A stretch of DNA of 64,000 nt, taken from the NCBI RefSeq assembly GCF_042432815.1, contig NZ_JBHLWM010000008.1:992001-1056000 (forward strand), read 5' to 3'. The translations under genes were made by a program, and so were the position numbers. The stretch comes from Rhodopseudomonas telluris (GTDB lineage: Bacteria; Pseudomonadota; Alphaproteobacteria; Rhizobiales; Xanthobacteraceae). The notes below the pieces were generated by a model. That model was not told the DNA's origin. It did not search any database and saw only the letters and a program-made list of their open reading frames with translations. How positions within the stretch are numbered: the first letter of the stretch is position 1; each line of letters starts with the position of its first letter. Of the stretch, positions 20,792 through 29,901 are shown one piece after another.

Positions 20792-22105
20792 ATGACGCAA
20801 GCTCCCGATTTTGTCTCGCGCCGCACCCTGCTCGCCGGTCTCGGCGGACTGAGCCTGGCCAGTGCGCTGCCGCGGCCCGCCAGCGCCGCCCGCAAGACGC
20901 TGACGCTGCGCGCGGCGTCCGAGCCCGTCGTGCTCAAGGCCGGCGCCGAGCCTGTCGCCCGCCCGGCGCTGCTGTGGGCCGACAAGGCGGCGCTACAGCG
21001 CGGCGACGAGCTCACGGTTCGCTTCGAGAACGCCCTGCAACAGCCTGCGCTGCTGACGTTTCGCGGCCTCGACGGCGCCGCCGCGGCCGAGCCGTTGGTG
21101 ACACGCCGGGCGGTCCCTCCCGGCGGCAAGGACGAGTTCACGGTGACGCTGCGCTCCGCCGGCACGCTGCTCGCCGACCTGCGGCTCGGCACTGACGGCG
21201 CGCCGATGCCGGTGCTGCCACTGGTGGTGCAGGACGACAAGCCGTTGCAGGTCGACGGCGACGAGGTGGTGCTGATCGAGGACGCCCGGCTCGGGCCGAA
21301 CGGCGAGCCGCTCGCGCCCGGCACCGACGCCGGCGATGCGCCGTGGCTCTACACCATCAACGGCAAACCCAGCGCCGACGTCCCGCTGCGCGCCAATGGC
21401 CGGTTCAGGCTGCGCTTCATCAATGGTTGCCAGCGCAATGTGATCGCTGTCAGAATCGACGACTACGACGTCCGCGTGATTGGCCTCGATGGCCAGCCGG
21501 CCGAGCCCTTCCTGGCCCGTGGCGGCGCACTGGTGCTGGCGCCCGGCGGCCGCGTCGATGCGCTGATCGACGCCACGCGCCCGCCCGGCTCCTCTTCCGC
21601 CGTCACCCTGCTCGATGGCGGCAAACCCACCCCGCTCGGCCGGCTTGTCACCTCATCCGAGTCCCCGCTGCGCGCTGCGCCACTGCCGACGCCAGCCACC
21701 CTGCCCGATAACGGCCTGCCGGCCCAACTCCCGCTCGGCTCGGCCCTGCGAGTCGACCTGCCGCTCGGCGCGCTGACGTCGGGACAACTCGACTGGTTCG
21801 CGCCGGACAAATTCGCGCCCGCCTCCGGCCCGGCCTTCCAGGCCAAGCGCGGCCGCACCGTGGTGCTGGCGCTGACCAATCGCGCCACCCAGCCGGTGGT
21901 CTTCCATCTCCACGGCCATCATTTCCGGCTGCTGGACCGGCTCGACGACGGCTGGAAGCCGTTCTGGCTCGACACGCTGGCCATCGACGCCGGCCAGACC
22001 CAGCGCATCGCCTTCGCAGCCGAGCATCCGGGCCTGTGGCTGATGGGCACGTTCGCCGCGAAATGGTCGGCGCCGCGACTGGTCCGCAGTTATCTCATCA
22101 CCTGA
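20792..22105 (+). CDS. multicopper oxidase-fold protein lacking most copper ligands (FtsP/SufI-like)
   Basis: This 437-residue protein has a Tat-type signal (SRRTLLAGLGG, residues about 9-19, cleavage near AASAA at about 33) and three cupredoxin-like domains. Of the four histidine motifs of multicopper oxidases, only HLHGHHF (about 372-378) remains. The HWHG position reads LLTFRGL, and the C-terminal HCH block reads HPGLWLMGTFAAKW. It therefore cannot hold a full T1/T2/T3 set. Such copper-free relatives (for example FtsP/SufI) act as periplasmic scaffolds, and that role here is inference. It is a single gene with ATG at 20792. Confidence 0.82.
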   Translation: MTQAPDFVSRRTLLAGLGGLSLASALPRPASAARKTLTLRAASEPVVLKAGAEPVARPALLWADKAALQRGDELTVRFENALQQPALLTFRGLDGAAAAEPLVTRRAVPPGGKDEFTVTLRSAGTLLADLRLGTDGAPMPVLPLVVQDDKPLQVDGDEVVLIEDARLGPNGEPLAPGTDAGDAPWLYTINGKPSADVPLRANGRFRLRFINGCQRNVIAVRIDDYDVRVIGLDGQPAEPFLARGGALVLAPGGRVDALIDATRPPGSSSAVTLLDGGKPTPLGRLVTSSESPLRAAPLPTPATLPDNGLPAQLPLGSALRVDLPLGALTSGQLDWFAPDKFAPASGPAFQAKRGRTVVLALTNRATQPVVFHLHGHHFRLLDRLDDGWKPFWLDTLAIDAGQTQRIAFAAEHPGLWLMGTFAAKWSAPRLVRSYLIT

Positions 22106-22110
22106 GATTC

Positions 22111-22140
22111 AAGTTCCAAGCTCAAGCGATTCTGGAACTT
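22111..22140. terminator. possible bidirectional terminator between convergent genes
   Basis: The 8-bp stem AAGTTCCA/TGGAACTT with a 14-nt loop sits between the converging multicopper-oxidase-fold gene and nnr. The T-run is short. Confidence 0.4.
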
Positions 22141-22150
22141 TACGACACCG

Positions 22151-23650
22151 TCAATACTCGACACCGAGCTCGTCATAGATCCGCCGGGTGACCGCCGGCA
22201 TCGTCTCGGTCAGGTCCTCGGCGATCAGGCCCGGACCGGCCTCGCACGCCGCCTCGCCGTGCATCCACACGCCGATGCAGGCCGCTTCGAAGGCCGGCAC
22301 GCGCTGCGCCAGCAGCCCGGTGATGATGCCGGTCAGCACGTCGCCGGCGCCGGCGGTCGCCAGCCAGGGCGGCGCGTTGAAGGCGATCGCGGCGCGACCG
22401 TCCGGCGACGCTACCACCGTGTCCGGTCCCTTGAGCAGCACTACGGCCCCCGAACGCTGCGCGGCTACACGCACGCGTTCGAGTTTTGATCGAAGTGGAT
22501 TTTTGTTGCTCATATCACTGAACAAGCGCGGAAATTCGCCCTCATGCGGGGTCAGGACAACCTGTGGATTGGAACCGGATTTGATCGCCTCGAACAACGT
22601 CTCCGGGCCGCCGGCAAACACCGTCAGGGCGTCGGCATCCAGCACGGTCCCGGCACCGGCGGCGAGCGCCGCCAACACGTTGCCTCTCGTGCGGTCATCG
22701 ACACCGGCCCCCGGCCCGACCCCGACCGCGTTGAAGCGGCGGTCGGTCAACATGCCGGCCAGTTCGTCGGGCGTATCGATCGCCCGCACCATGACCGCCG
22801 TCAGCGCTCCCGCATTGACCGCCAGCGCCTCGCGCGGCGAGGCCAGCGTCACCAGCCCGGCGCCGGCCCGAAGCGCGCCGCGCGCGGCCAGCCGCGCTGC
22901 GCCGGTCTGATACAACTCACCGGATATGACCACGGCGTGGCCGCGACCGTATTTGTGCCCGTCCGCGCGCGGTACCGGAAAATGCTCGCGCCACAGGTCC
23001 GGATCGTTCTCGAAGGCCTGCGGCCGGATCTCGTCCAGCACCGCCGGGTCGATGCCGATATCGACGACGCGCAGCTTGCCGCAATACAGCCGGCCCGGCA
23101 CCAGCAGATGTCCCGGCTTGCGGCGGAAGAAAGTGACGGTCTCGCGCGCCTTGATGGCGGCGCCGAGCACCGCACCGGTCGCGCCGTTGATGCCGCTCGG
23201 CAGATCGACCGCCAGCACCGGCACGCCGCTGGCATTGACCGCCTCGATCATCTCCAGCGCCTGGTCTTTCACCGGCCGGTTCAATCCGGACCCGAACAGC
23301 GCATCGATGATCAAGGCCGGCGTCCCGATCGACTGGGTCAGGAACGGCAGCAGCGGCCCCTTCCACTCCCGCGCCGCCAGGGCGGCGTCGCCCTTGAGCG
23401 CCTCGCGATCGCCGAGCAGCATCACATGGACGGTGCGGCCGAGTGCCACAAGCTCGGTCGCGGCGATCAGGCCGTCGCCTCCATTATTGCCCGGCCCGGC
23501 GATCACCAGGATCGGTCCGCTGTCCGCCAGATCGATCGCGGCCTGCGCCACATGCCGGCCGGCGTGCAGCATCAACGCGAAGCCGGACGACCCGCCGGAG
23601 ATCGTCAGCAGGTCCGCGCGGTCCATTTCAGCGGGCGTCAGTAATTCCAT
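22151..23650 (-). CDS. nnr: bifunctional NAD(P)H-hydrate epimerase / dehydratase
   Basis: This metabolite-repair enzyme restores damaged NAD(P)HX. The N-terminal YjeF/NAXE epimerase domain (about 1-210) has the phosphate-binding GPGNNGGDGL segment and LPSGING. The C-terminal ADP-dependent dehydratase (NAXD) domain, of ribokinase-like fold, has GVGPGAG, LTPHEGEFPRL and the ATAGAGDVLTGII signature. The total of 499 residues is normal for the fused form. The ATG at 23650 (MELLTPAEMDRAD) is preferred over a TTG two codons earlier. Confidence 0.95.
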   Translation of the reverse strand: MELLTPAEMDRADLLTISGGSSGFALMLHAGRHVAQAAIDLADSGPILVIAGPGNNGGDGLIAATELVALGRTVHVMLLGDREALKGDAALAAREWKGPLLPFLTQSIGTPALIIDALFGSGLNRPVKDQALEMIEAVNASGVPVLAVDLPSGINGATGAVLGAAIKARETVTFFRRKPGHLLVPGRLYCGKLRVVDIGIDPAVLDEIRPQAFENDPDLWREHFPVPRADGHKYGRGHAVVISGELYQTGAARLAARGALRAGAGLVTLASPREALAVNAGALTAVMVRAIDTPDELAGMLTDRRFNAVGVGPGAGVDDRTRGNVLAALAAGAGTVLDADALTVFAGGPETLFEAIKSGSNPQVVLTPHEGEFPRLFSDMSNKNPLRSKLERVRVAAQRSGAVVLLKGPDTVVASPDGRAAIAFNAPPWLATAGAGDVLTGIITGLLAQRVPAFEAACIGVWMHGEAACEAGPGLIAEDLTETMPAVTRRIYDELGVEY

Positions 23651-24082
23651 GCCCAATTCCCGGCACTCTCGCCTTACACGCAGGCAGTAAAAGCTATTTC
23701 CTCGGCTTTTCAGGCCCTCTGACTGCCTGCAAAATAGGCTGCGCGCACTCAGATTAATCAGACCTGCTCGTCCGGAGCCACCAAAGTCTACGCCGACGCG
23801 GACTTAATAATCTGATAATGCTCTACAATCAGCCATCCCGGCAACTTGGCATGGACCCTGCTTTTACGGAAGCCATGTTTCGATCCCTCGCGCTCGCCGA
23901 TCCTGGCGGGGTCAGCGCGCGACCGTCTCCGGCTCCGGGCCCTGCCCTGACCACGGACGGAGCTGCTTGCCCGATCGGCCCGCGGTGTTATCGATCCACT
24001 GCGCAGCGCCGCGCAATCTGGCATAGAGTTGCCGTCTCAAGGCGTGCAATCTCACGACGTGGGAAGTCCGGGGAGAGTCTAA
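23651..24082. other. intergenic region between divergent nnr and glnB
   Basis: 432 bp. It holds the glnB leader and probably its nitrogen-regulated promoter (see the element near 24019). No gene is recognised; frames here are short and biased to Arg/Pro. Confidence 0.4.
24019..24033 (+). promoter_or_regulatory. sigma-54-like -24/-12 element upstream of glnB
   Basis: TGGCATAGAGTTGCC has a GG and a GC block like a -24/-12 promoter. The two blocks are one base closer than the strict consensus (11 instead of 12 between the first G of each), so it may be non-functional or a decoy. It ends 49 bases before the glnB GTG. Confidence 0.3.
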
Positions 24083-24421
24083 GTGAAGAAGATCGAAGCC
24101 ATCATCAAGCCGTTCAAGCTCGACGAGGTCAAGGAAGCGCTTCAGGAAGTCGGATTGCAGGGCATCACCGTGACCGAGGCCAAGGGCTTCGGCCGGCAGA
24201 AGGGTCACGCGGAACTGTATCGCGGCGCGGAATACATCGTGGACTTTCTGCCCAAGGTGAAAATCGAGATCGTGATTGCCGATGATCTGGTCGAGAAAGC
24301 GATCGATGCGATCCGCCGCGCCGCCCAGACCGGCCGCATTGGCGACGGCAAAATCTTTGTTTCAAACATTGAAGAAGCCGTTCGCATCCGAACGGGCGAA
24401 TCCGGACTGGACGCGATCTGA
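24083..24421 (+). CDS. glnB: nitrogen regulatory protein P-II
   Basis: This trimeric signal protein senses 2-oxoglutarate, ATP and glutamine status. It controls GlnE/GlnD, NtrB and, in diazotrophs, nif regulation. The 112 residues include the uridylylation site Tyr51 in the T-loop (RGAEYIVDFLPK) and the C-terminal signature TGRIGDGKIFV. It starts with GTG at 24083, with GGGGAGAG upstream. It lies 90 bp before glnA, the usual glnBA operon of this family, and so is called GlnB rather than the amtB-linked GlnK. Confidence 0.95.
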   Translation: MKKIEAIIKPFKLDEVKEALQEVGLQGITVTEAKGFGRQKGHAELYRGAEYIVDFLPKVKIEIVIADDLVEKAIDAIRRAAQTGRIGDGKIFVSNIEEAVRIRTGESGLDAI

Positions 24422-24511
24422 CCACCCGGCCTATCACCCTCCATTGACCGCATCACCTGGCGGCCCTTTTGGGCCGCCGTTTCACGACGACCCGTAGCAC
24501 AAGGGGTACTC

Positions 24512-25921
24512 ATGACCACCGCCAAAGAAGTCCTGAAATCCATCAAGGACAACGACGTGAAATACGTCGACCTGCGTTTCACCGATCCGCGCGGCAAGTG
24601 GCAGCACGTCACCTTCGACGTCTCGATGATCGACGAAGAGATCTTCAGCGAAGGCACGATGTTCGACGGTTCCTCGATCGCGGGCTGGAAGGCGATCAAC
24701 GAGTCCGACATGACGCTGATGCCGGATCCGTCCACTGCGACGATCGATCCGTTCTTCGCAGAGACCACCATGGTCATCACTTGCGACATTCTCGAGCCGT
24801 CGACCGGCGAACCCTATAACCGCGACCCGCGCGGCATCGCCAAGAAGGCCGAGGCCCAGGTCAAGGCGCTGGGCGTGGGCGACACCGTGTATGTCGGCCC
24901 GGAAGCCGAATTCTTCGTGTTCGACGACGTGCGCTATTCGGCGAACCCGTACAACACCGGCTTCAAGCTCGACTCCTCGGAACTGCCGACCAACTCGGAC
25001 ACCGAGTATGAAGGCGGCAACCTCGGTCACCGCATCCGCACCAAGGCCGGCTACTTCCCGGTTCCGCCGCAGGACTCGGTGCAGGACATGCGCTCGGAAA
25101 TGCTCGGCGCGATGGCCCGCATGGGCGTCAAGGTCGAGAAGCACCATCACGAAGTCGCTTCGGCCCAGCACGAGCTCGGCATGAAGTTCGACACCCTGAC
25201 CCACATGGCCGACCAGATGCAGATCTATAAGTACTGCATCCATCAGGTCGCCCACATCTACGGCAAGACCGCGACCTTCATGCCGAAGCCGGTGTTCGGC
25301 GACAACGGCTCGGGCATGCACGTGCACCAGTCGATCTGGAAGGACGGCAAGCCGACCTTCGCCGGCAACAAGTATGCCGACCTGTCGGAAACCTGCCTGC
25401 ACTACATCGGCGGCATCATCACCCACGCCAAGGCGATCAACGCCTTCACCAACCCGTCGACCAACTCCTACAAGCGTCTGGTCCCGGGCTATGAGGCGCC
25501 GGTGCTGCTGGCCTATTCGGCCCGTAACCGCTCGGCCTCGTGCCGCATCCCGTATACCACCTCGCCGAAGGCCAAGCGCGTCGAAGTCCGCTTCCCGGAC
25601 CCGATGGCCAACCCCTACCTCGCCTTCGCGGCGATGCTGATGGCCGGCCTCGACGGCATCAAGAACAAGATCGATCCGGGTCCGGCGATGGACAAGGACC
25701 TCTACGACCTGCCGAAGGAAGAGCTGAAGCAGATCCCGACCGTCTGCGGCTCGCTCCGCGAGGCGCTCGAGAACCTCGACAAGGACCGCGCCTTCCTCAA
25801 GGCCGGCGGCGTGTTCGACGACGACTTCATCGACGCCTATATCGAACTGAAGATGGCCGACGTCGCGCGCTTCGAAATGACGCCGCACCCGGTCGAGTTC
25901 GAGATGTACTACTCTTACTAA
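24512..25921 (+). CDS. glnA: glutamine synthetase type I
   Basis: This enzyme makes glutamine from glutamate, ammonia and ATP. The 469 residues contain the beta-grasp signature (FDGSSIAGW at about 50-58), the catalytic core blocks GPEAEFFVFDD, NGSGMHVHQS and the ATP-binding region. KDLYDLPKEE (Tyr near 398) carries the adenylylation site typical of GSI-beta enzymes controlled by GlnE. The length is standard. It is downstream of glnB with a short spacer and followed by a strong terminator. Confidence 0.98.
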   Translation: MTTAKEVLKSIKDNDVKYVDLRFTDPRGKWQHVTFDVSMIDEEIFSEGTMFDGSSIAGWKAINESDMTLMPDPSTATIDPFFAETTMVITCDILEPSTGEPYNRDPRGIAKKAEAQVKALGVGDTVYVGPEAEFFVFDDVRYSANPYNTGFKLDSSELPTNSDTEYEGGNLGHRIRTKAGYFPVPPQDSVQDMRSEMLGAMARMGVKVEKHHHEVASAQHELGMKFDTLTHMADQMQIYKYCIHQVAHIYGKTATFMPKPVFGDNGSGMHVHQSIWKDGKPTFAGNKYADLSETCLHYIGGIITHAKAINAFTNPSTNSYKRLVPGYEAPVLLAYSARNRSASCRIPYTTSPKAKRVEVRFPDPMANPYLAFAAMLMAGLDGIKNKIDPGPAMDKDLYDLPKEELKQIPTVCGSLREALENLDKDRAFLKAGGVFDDDFIDAYIELKMADVARFEMTPHPVEFEMYYSY

Positions 25922-25960
25922 GCGGCGCGCCGGCTAACCCCGGCTCGTGCCGAACAACGA

Positions 25961-25988
25961 AGGCGCTCCGCAAGGAGCGCCTTTTTTG
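25961..25988 (+). terminator. rho-independent terminator of glnBA
   Basis: A perfect 9-bp stem AGGCGCTCC/GGAGCGCCT with loop GCAA is followed by TTTTTTG. Confidence 0.9.
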
Positions 25989-26036
25989 TTGTGAGTAGAC
26001 GCAACTCGCTTTGTCGTGGCGGATGCAGGTGCGCCG

Positions 26037-26108
26037 TTCGTGGTTGCGAGCACGGCTCAGTTCGTGATTGCGAACGCAGCCCCATTCGTCATTGCGAGCG
26101 CAGCGCAG
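26037..26108. repeat. three tandem imperfect 24-bp units
   Basis: TTCGTGGTTGCGAG at 26037, TTCGTGATTGCGAA at 26061 and TTCGTCATTGCGAG at 26085 begin three 24-bp units in exact register. The third unit is also the left arm of the palindromic repeat that follows, so the array looks like amplification of that arm. Confidence 0.7.
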
Positions 26109-26166
26109 CAATCCAGCTCCGGGCACGACGCTGGATTGCTTCGTCGCTTCGCTCCTCGCAATGACG
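26087..26166. repeat. palindromic intergenic repeat, copy 1
   Basis: The outer arms CGTCATTGCGAG and CTCGCAATGACG and inner arms GCAATCCAG and CTGGATTGC flank a short GC-rich centre. The whole can fold into a long hairpin. A second copy is at 28576-28658. Confidence 0.85.
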
Positions 26167-26230
26167 AGAGTTGGTGTGGAGACAGCAGGGCGCGCAACGT
26201 CCCCGTCAGCGGATGACCGGAACGTGCCGC

Positions 26231-26917
26231 CTACAATGTCTCGTCGTCGTCATCGTCGCCGCGTTCGGACGGACCGGAGATGATCTCGTTGCGCAGGCGC
26301 TCGAAGCGGCGGCGGGTGCGGCGTTCGCGGGTGTCGATGAAGGCGATGGCCTCGGCCCGCGAGAACGGACCGGCGACGATCGGCTGCGACGTGGTGCCGA
26401 TCGTCTCGTCAACATAATACCCCTCGTCGCCCTGCCGCACGCTCCATTTGAAGCGCAGCGCGTCGAGCGGACCGGGGCCATGGCGAGTCAGTGCACTCAG
26501 ATCCTCAGTGCCGTCCTCGCGCAGCGTCACCGGCAGTTCGGGGGCCTGGGTCATGGTAATTTCGACGATTTCGGTCGTCGCGATCTGCACCGAGGTAACA
26601 CGACCGACCGCGTCGACGATCTCGCCGTCAATCGCGCCGTCTGCCTCTGCTTCGTCGTTGCCCGCCTCTGTGGCTCCCGTGTCAGCCACCTCCGCCGCCG
26701 CGTCCCGCCCCTCGCCCTCTGGCGATGCGGCAGGCTGTGCGGCCTCCGTGGCATCGCCAGCAGGTGCGCCATGGTCCGGCGCATCAGGCCGGCCACGAGC
26801 CTCCGAAGACGCTTCCTGTGCGTCGTCGCCGGTCACCTTCGGCTCCGGCCGTGCCGGCTTCTCGAAGATGCTTGCGATCACCGCCAGCGCGTGATCGGTC
26901 GGATCGTTGCTCGTCAA
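26231..26917 (-). CDS. hypothetical acidic protein with disordered middle
   Basis: This is a 228-residue protein. Residues 1-25 form a short helix-prone start (HALAVIASIFEKP). Residues about 26-100 are Ala/Glu/Asp/Pro-rich and probably unstructured. Residues about 105-210 look globular (FKWSVRQGDEGYYVDETIG, then AIAFIDTRERRTRRRFERLR). The tail is acidic (RGDDDDDETL). The start is a TTG at 26917 with AAGGGG upstream; an ATG start would remove the conserved-looking N terminus. No family is recognised. It is probably a lineage-specific gene. Confidence 0.6.
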   Translation of the reverse strand: MTSNDPTDHALAVIASIFEKPARPEPKVTGDDAQEASSEARGRPDAPDHGAPAGDATEAAQPAASPEGEGRDAAAEVADTGATEAGNDEAEADGAIDGEIVDAVGRVTSVQIATTEIVEITMTQAPELPVTLREDGTEDLSALTRHGPGPLDALRFKWSVRQGDEGYYVDETIGTTSQPIVAGPFSRAEAIAFIDTRERRTRRRFERLRNEIISGPSERGDDDDDETL

Positions 26918-27113
26918 GTCTCAAACCCCTTACTCTCACACTACGAAATGACGCCACAGGCACCGCGTCAACGCCGACCTTGGTCGTTTTGTTTCAGCAA
27001 AACAGAATAAAAGCCGGAGCCAGGCGAATCGTTCCGGCGAGGCGCCGTTATTCGCGTCGCAAACGGCGCGCGCCGCACCCGCCGCACGGCCCCGATCGCG
27101 GACCAATCGGCAG

Positions 27114-28538
27114 CTACGCGCAGACCGGCGGCCGTCGGTCCTTCCACGGCCGCTCCTGCTCGAGCTGCGAGGCCAGACGCAGCAGCGTCGCCTCGTCACC
27201 GAATCGTCCCGCGAACATCATACCAATCGGCAGCCCGCTTGTGGTCCACGCCAACGGCAGCGACATCGCGGGCTGGCCCGACATGTTGAACAGGCTGGTG
27301 CCGGGAACGTAGCGGCGCAGCAGCGGACTGATGCCGGACAGGTCGCGCGCCATCGTATCGAGCTCGCCGATCTTCAGCGGCGGCAGGCACAGCGTCGGCG
27401 ACAGGAAGACGTCGATGCCCGCGAAGAACTCCGCGAGGCTGCGCGAGATCTGATACGCTTGAAGCTGAGCAGCGCAGTAATCGACTCCGCTGGCGCGGCT
27501 GGCATTGGCTGCGCTCGCCAGCGTCAGCGCTTCGAAATCCTGGTCCGTCACCTTGCGCCCGAGCGCCTGCTCGGCAAGCCGCACCGATAGTCCGGTGTTA
27601 CTCGCAACGATCGCGGCAATGACGTCGGCAGGGTCGGCCGGCAGTTTCGGCGCGCGCTGCTCGACATGATGCCCGAGGCCTTCGAGTAGTTTCGCGGTGT
27701 CGCGCACCGCCGCCGCGATCTCCGGATCGATCGCATCGCCGTAGGTCGAGACATCGGTAAAGGCGATCCTCAGCCGGCCCGGATCGCGGCCGACCTCCTG
27801 CGCGAACGGCCTCTCCGGCGGCGGTGCCACATAGGGGCTGGTCGGCTCCGGCCCGTGCAGCGCGTCGAGCATCACCGCGCTGTCGCGCACGCTGATACTC
27901 ACCACATGGCCGCAGGCGAAGCCGCCCCAGCCCTCGCCGCGATCCGGACCGATCGGATTGCGCGCTCGCGTCGGCTTGAGGCCGAACACGCCGCAGGCCG
28001 ACGCAGGAATCCGGATCGAGCCGCCGCCGTCGCTGGCATGCGCCACCGGCAGGATCCGCGCGGCGACCGCCGCCGCCGCGCCGCCGGACGAGCCGCCCGA
28101 CGAGTGATCGAGATTCCAGGGATTGCGCGTCGGCCCGTGCAGCCGCGACTCCGTGGTCGGCATCAGGCCGAATTCCGGGCTGGCGCTCTTGCCGTAGATC
28201 GTCAGTCCCGCCGCGACGAAGCGCGACGCCAGCGTGCCGGTGTGCGGCGCAACGAAGTCCCTGTAGACGCTGGCGCCGAACGTCGTACGCGTGCCGGCGA
28301 GCAGGTCCAAGTCCTTGAGCACGAACGGCACGCCGGTGAACGGCCCGTCCGGCAGCCCGGCTTCGATCTGCTTGCGCGCGTGATCATCGTGACGGACCAC
28401 GACGGCGTTGAGTTTCGGATCGAGCGCGTCGGTCCGCGCGATCGCCTCGTCGAGCAGCTCACCGGCGCTGACCTGCTTGCTCCGCACCAGCTCGGCGAGG
28501 CCAACGCCGTCGTAGTTGCCATACTCCTTGAACGCCAT
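27114..28538 (-). CDS. amidase signature-family hydrolase
   Basis: This 474-residue hydrolase of the amidase signature family has a Ser-cisSer-Lys triad. The Lys lies in YGKSASPEFGL, and the Gly/Ser-rich signature is HSSGGSSGGAAAAVA (about 150-165). Sequence flavour is close to 6-aminohexanoate-cyclic-dimer hydrolase-like amidases, but the true substrate cannot be told. The ATG at 28538 (MAFKEYGNYDGVGLAELV) was chosen; the frame runs 10 codons further upstream into a spacer. A palindromic repeat separates it from the upstream dehydrogenase gene. Confidence 0.88.
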   Translation of the reverse strand: MAFKEYGNYDGVGLAELVRSKQVSAGELLDEAIARTDALDPKLNAVVVRHDDHARKQIEAGLPDGPFTGVPFVLKDLDLLAGTRTTFGASVYRDFVAPHTGTLASRFVAAGLTIYGKSASPEFGLMPTTESRLHGPTRNPWNLDHSSGGSSGGAAAAVAARILPVAHASDGGGSIRIPASACGVFGLKPTRARNPIGPDRGEGWGGFACGHVVSISVRDSAVMLDALHGPEPTSPYVAPPPERPFAQEVGRDPGRLRIAFTDVSTYGDAIDPEIAAAVRDTAKLLEGLGHHVEQRAPKLPADPADVIAAIVASNTGLSVRLAEQALGRKVTDQDFEALTLASAANASRASGVDYCAAQLQAYQISRSLAEFFAGIDVFLSPTLCLPPLKIGELDTMARDLSGISPLLRRYVPGTSLFNMSGQPAMSLPLAWTTSGLPIGMMFAGRFGDEATLLRLASQLEQERPWKDRRPPVCA

Positions 28539-28575
28539 CGTCGGCCTCCCTTTGTTGTTATCACCCACCTCGCCC

Positions 28576-28658
28576 CGTCATTGCGAGGAGCGAAGCGACG
28601 AAGCAATCCAGAACCCCGGTGCACATCGCTGGATTGCTTCGCTTCGCTCGCAATGACG
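28576..28658. repeat. palindromic intergenic repeat, copy 2
   Basis: It has the same outer arms (CGTCATTGCGAG ... CGCAATGACG) and inner arms (GCAATCCAG ... CTGGATTGC) as copy 1, in the gap between the dehydrogenase and amidase genes. Confidence 0.85.
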
Positions 28659-28679
28659 GCGAGGCAGACGTCCGCGCAA

Positions 28680-29669
28680 CTAACTCAGCACATCCTGATT
28701 GACGACATTCGCGGCGATCGGCGCGCCGTCGAGCGCGCTCAGCATGTTGCGCGCGGTCTGCTCGCCCATGCGGTCGAGCGCCTCGCGGGTAACGCCGGCG
28801 ACGTGCGGCGCGATGATGACGTTGGGCAGGTCGAACAATTTATGACCCGTCGGCGGCGGTTCGACTTCGAACACGTCGAGTCCGGCGCCGGCGAGCTGGC
28901 CTGCGAGCAGCGCGTCATACAACGCCTGCTCGACCACGATGCCGCCACGCGCCGTGTTGATCAGATAAGCGGTGCGCTTCATCTTCGACAGCCGCGCGGC
29001 ATCGAAGAGGCCGGTGGTCTCCGCCGTCTTCGGGCAATGCAGGCTGACGAAATCGGCGCGCGGCAGCGCGGCGTCGAGATCGCTCACCGCCTCGCAGCCG
29101 GCCGCCTCGATCGCCGCCGCGGGCACGTAAGGATCATACACCAGCACGGTCATTTCCATCGCCAGGCAACGCTTGGCGGTGCGGGTGCCGATGCGGCCGA
29201 AGCCGACGATCAGCACCGTCTTGCCGAACAGGTCGAACGGCAGCACGCCGAGCCGCGTCGCCCATGCGCCGGTCTTCACCAGCGCGTGCAGCTCGGCGCC
29301 GCGCTTGGCCAGCGTCAGCATCATGAACAGCGCCTGCTCGGCGACCGAGGGCGAATTCGCGGTGCCGGCCGTCATCAGCGGCACCTTGCGCTTCGACAGC
29401 GCCGGGACATCGACCGCGTCGTAGCCGACGCCGATCCGCGCCACGACGCGCATGTCCTGGGCCGCATCGAGTTCGCGCTCGCCGAACCGCGTCGCCCCGA
29501 GCGCAACGCCGTGCACCGGCGCGTGCGCCCGCAGCAGCGCCTCGAAATCCGCCGCCGAGATCAGATTGGAGAATTCGATCACCTCGATATCGCCGCGCTC
29601 GGCGAGCAGCGCCCGCCCCCGCTGCGACAGCGATTCCGTCACCAGCAGTTTCGTCGTATTGGTCGGCAT
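28680..29669 (-). CDS. D-isomer-specific 2-hydroxyacid dehydrogenase
   Basis: This 329-residue NAD-dependent dehydrogenase is of the phosphoglycerate/hydroxypyruvate reductase family. The nucleotide-binding GFGRIGTRTAKRC is near residue 150. Substrate and catalytic residues are in NTARGGIV (Arg, about 232), DVFEVEPP (Glu) and IAPHVAGVT (His near 285). The substrate is not predictable from the motifs. It is followed by a repeat and then the amidase gene in the same direction, so the two may be co-expressed. Confidence 0.88.
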   Translation of the reverse strand: MPTNTTKLLVTESLSQRGRALLAERGDIEVIEFSNLISAADFEALLRAHAPVHGVALGATRFGERELDAAQDMRVVARIGVGYDAVDVPALSKRKVPLMTAGTANSPSVAEQALFMMLTLAKRGAELHALVKTGAWATRLGVLPFDLFGKTVLIVGFGRIGTRTAKRCLAMEMTVLVYDPYVPAAAIEAAGCEAVSDLDAALPRADFVSLHCPKTAETTGLFDAARLSKMKRTAYLINTARGGIVVEQALYDALLAGQLAGAGLDVFEVEPPPTGHKLFDLPNVIIAPHVAGVTREALDRMGEQTARNMLSALDGAPIAANVVNQDVLS

Positions 29670-29901
29670 GTCGCTCCCCGGCGCTTACCCGCGCCTTTTG
29701 GCTCGTCCGACTTGTTGGCGCGGACGCATCTGTTGTCCGGCCAGGACGCCGGTCGGTTCATGTAACAGGCGCATGACAGCCGGGTCCACCGCCAATCTCG
29801 TCATGCCGCCGTGCGCCTCTCGCCGATCGTCGCTGCGATGCAGTTAGTTGCGCGCGAGCGCGGGGTGTCGGACTCGCGCAGATGCCGCCCAGCAGCTGCC
29901 G

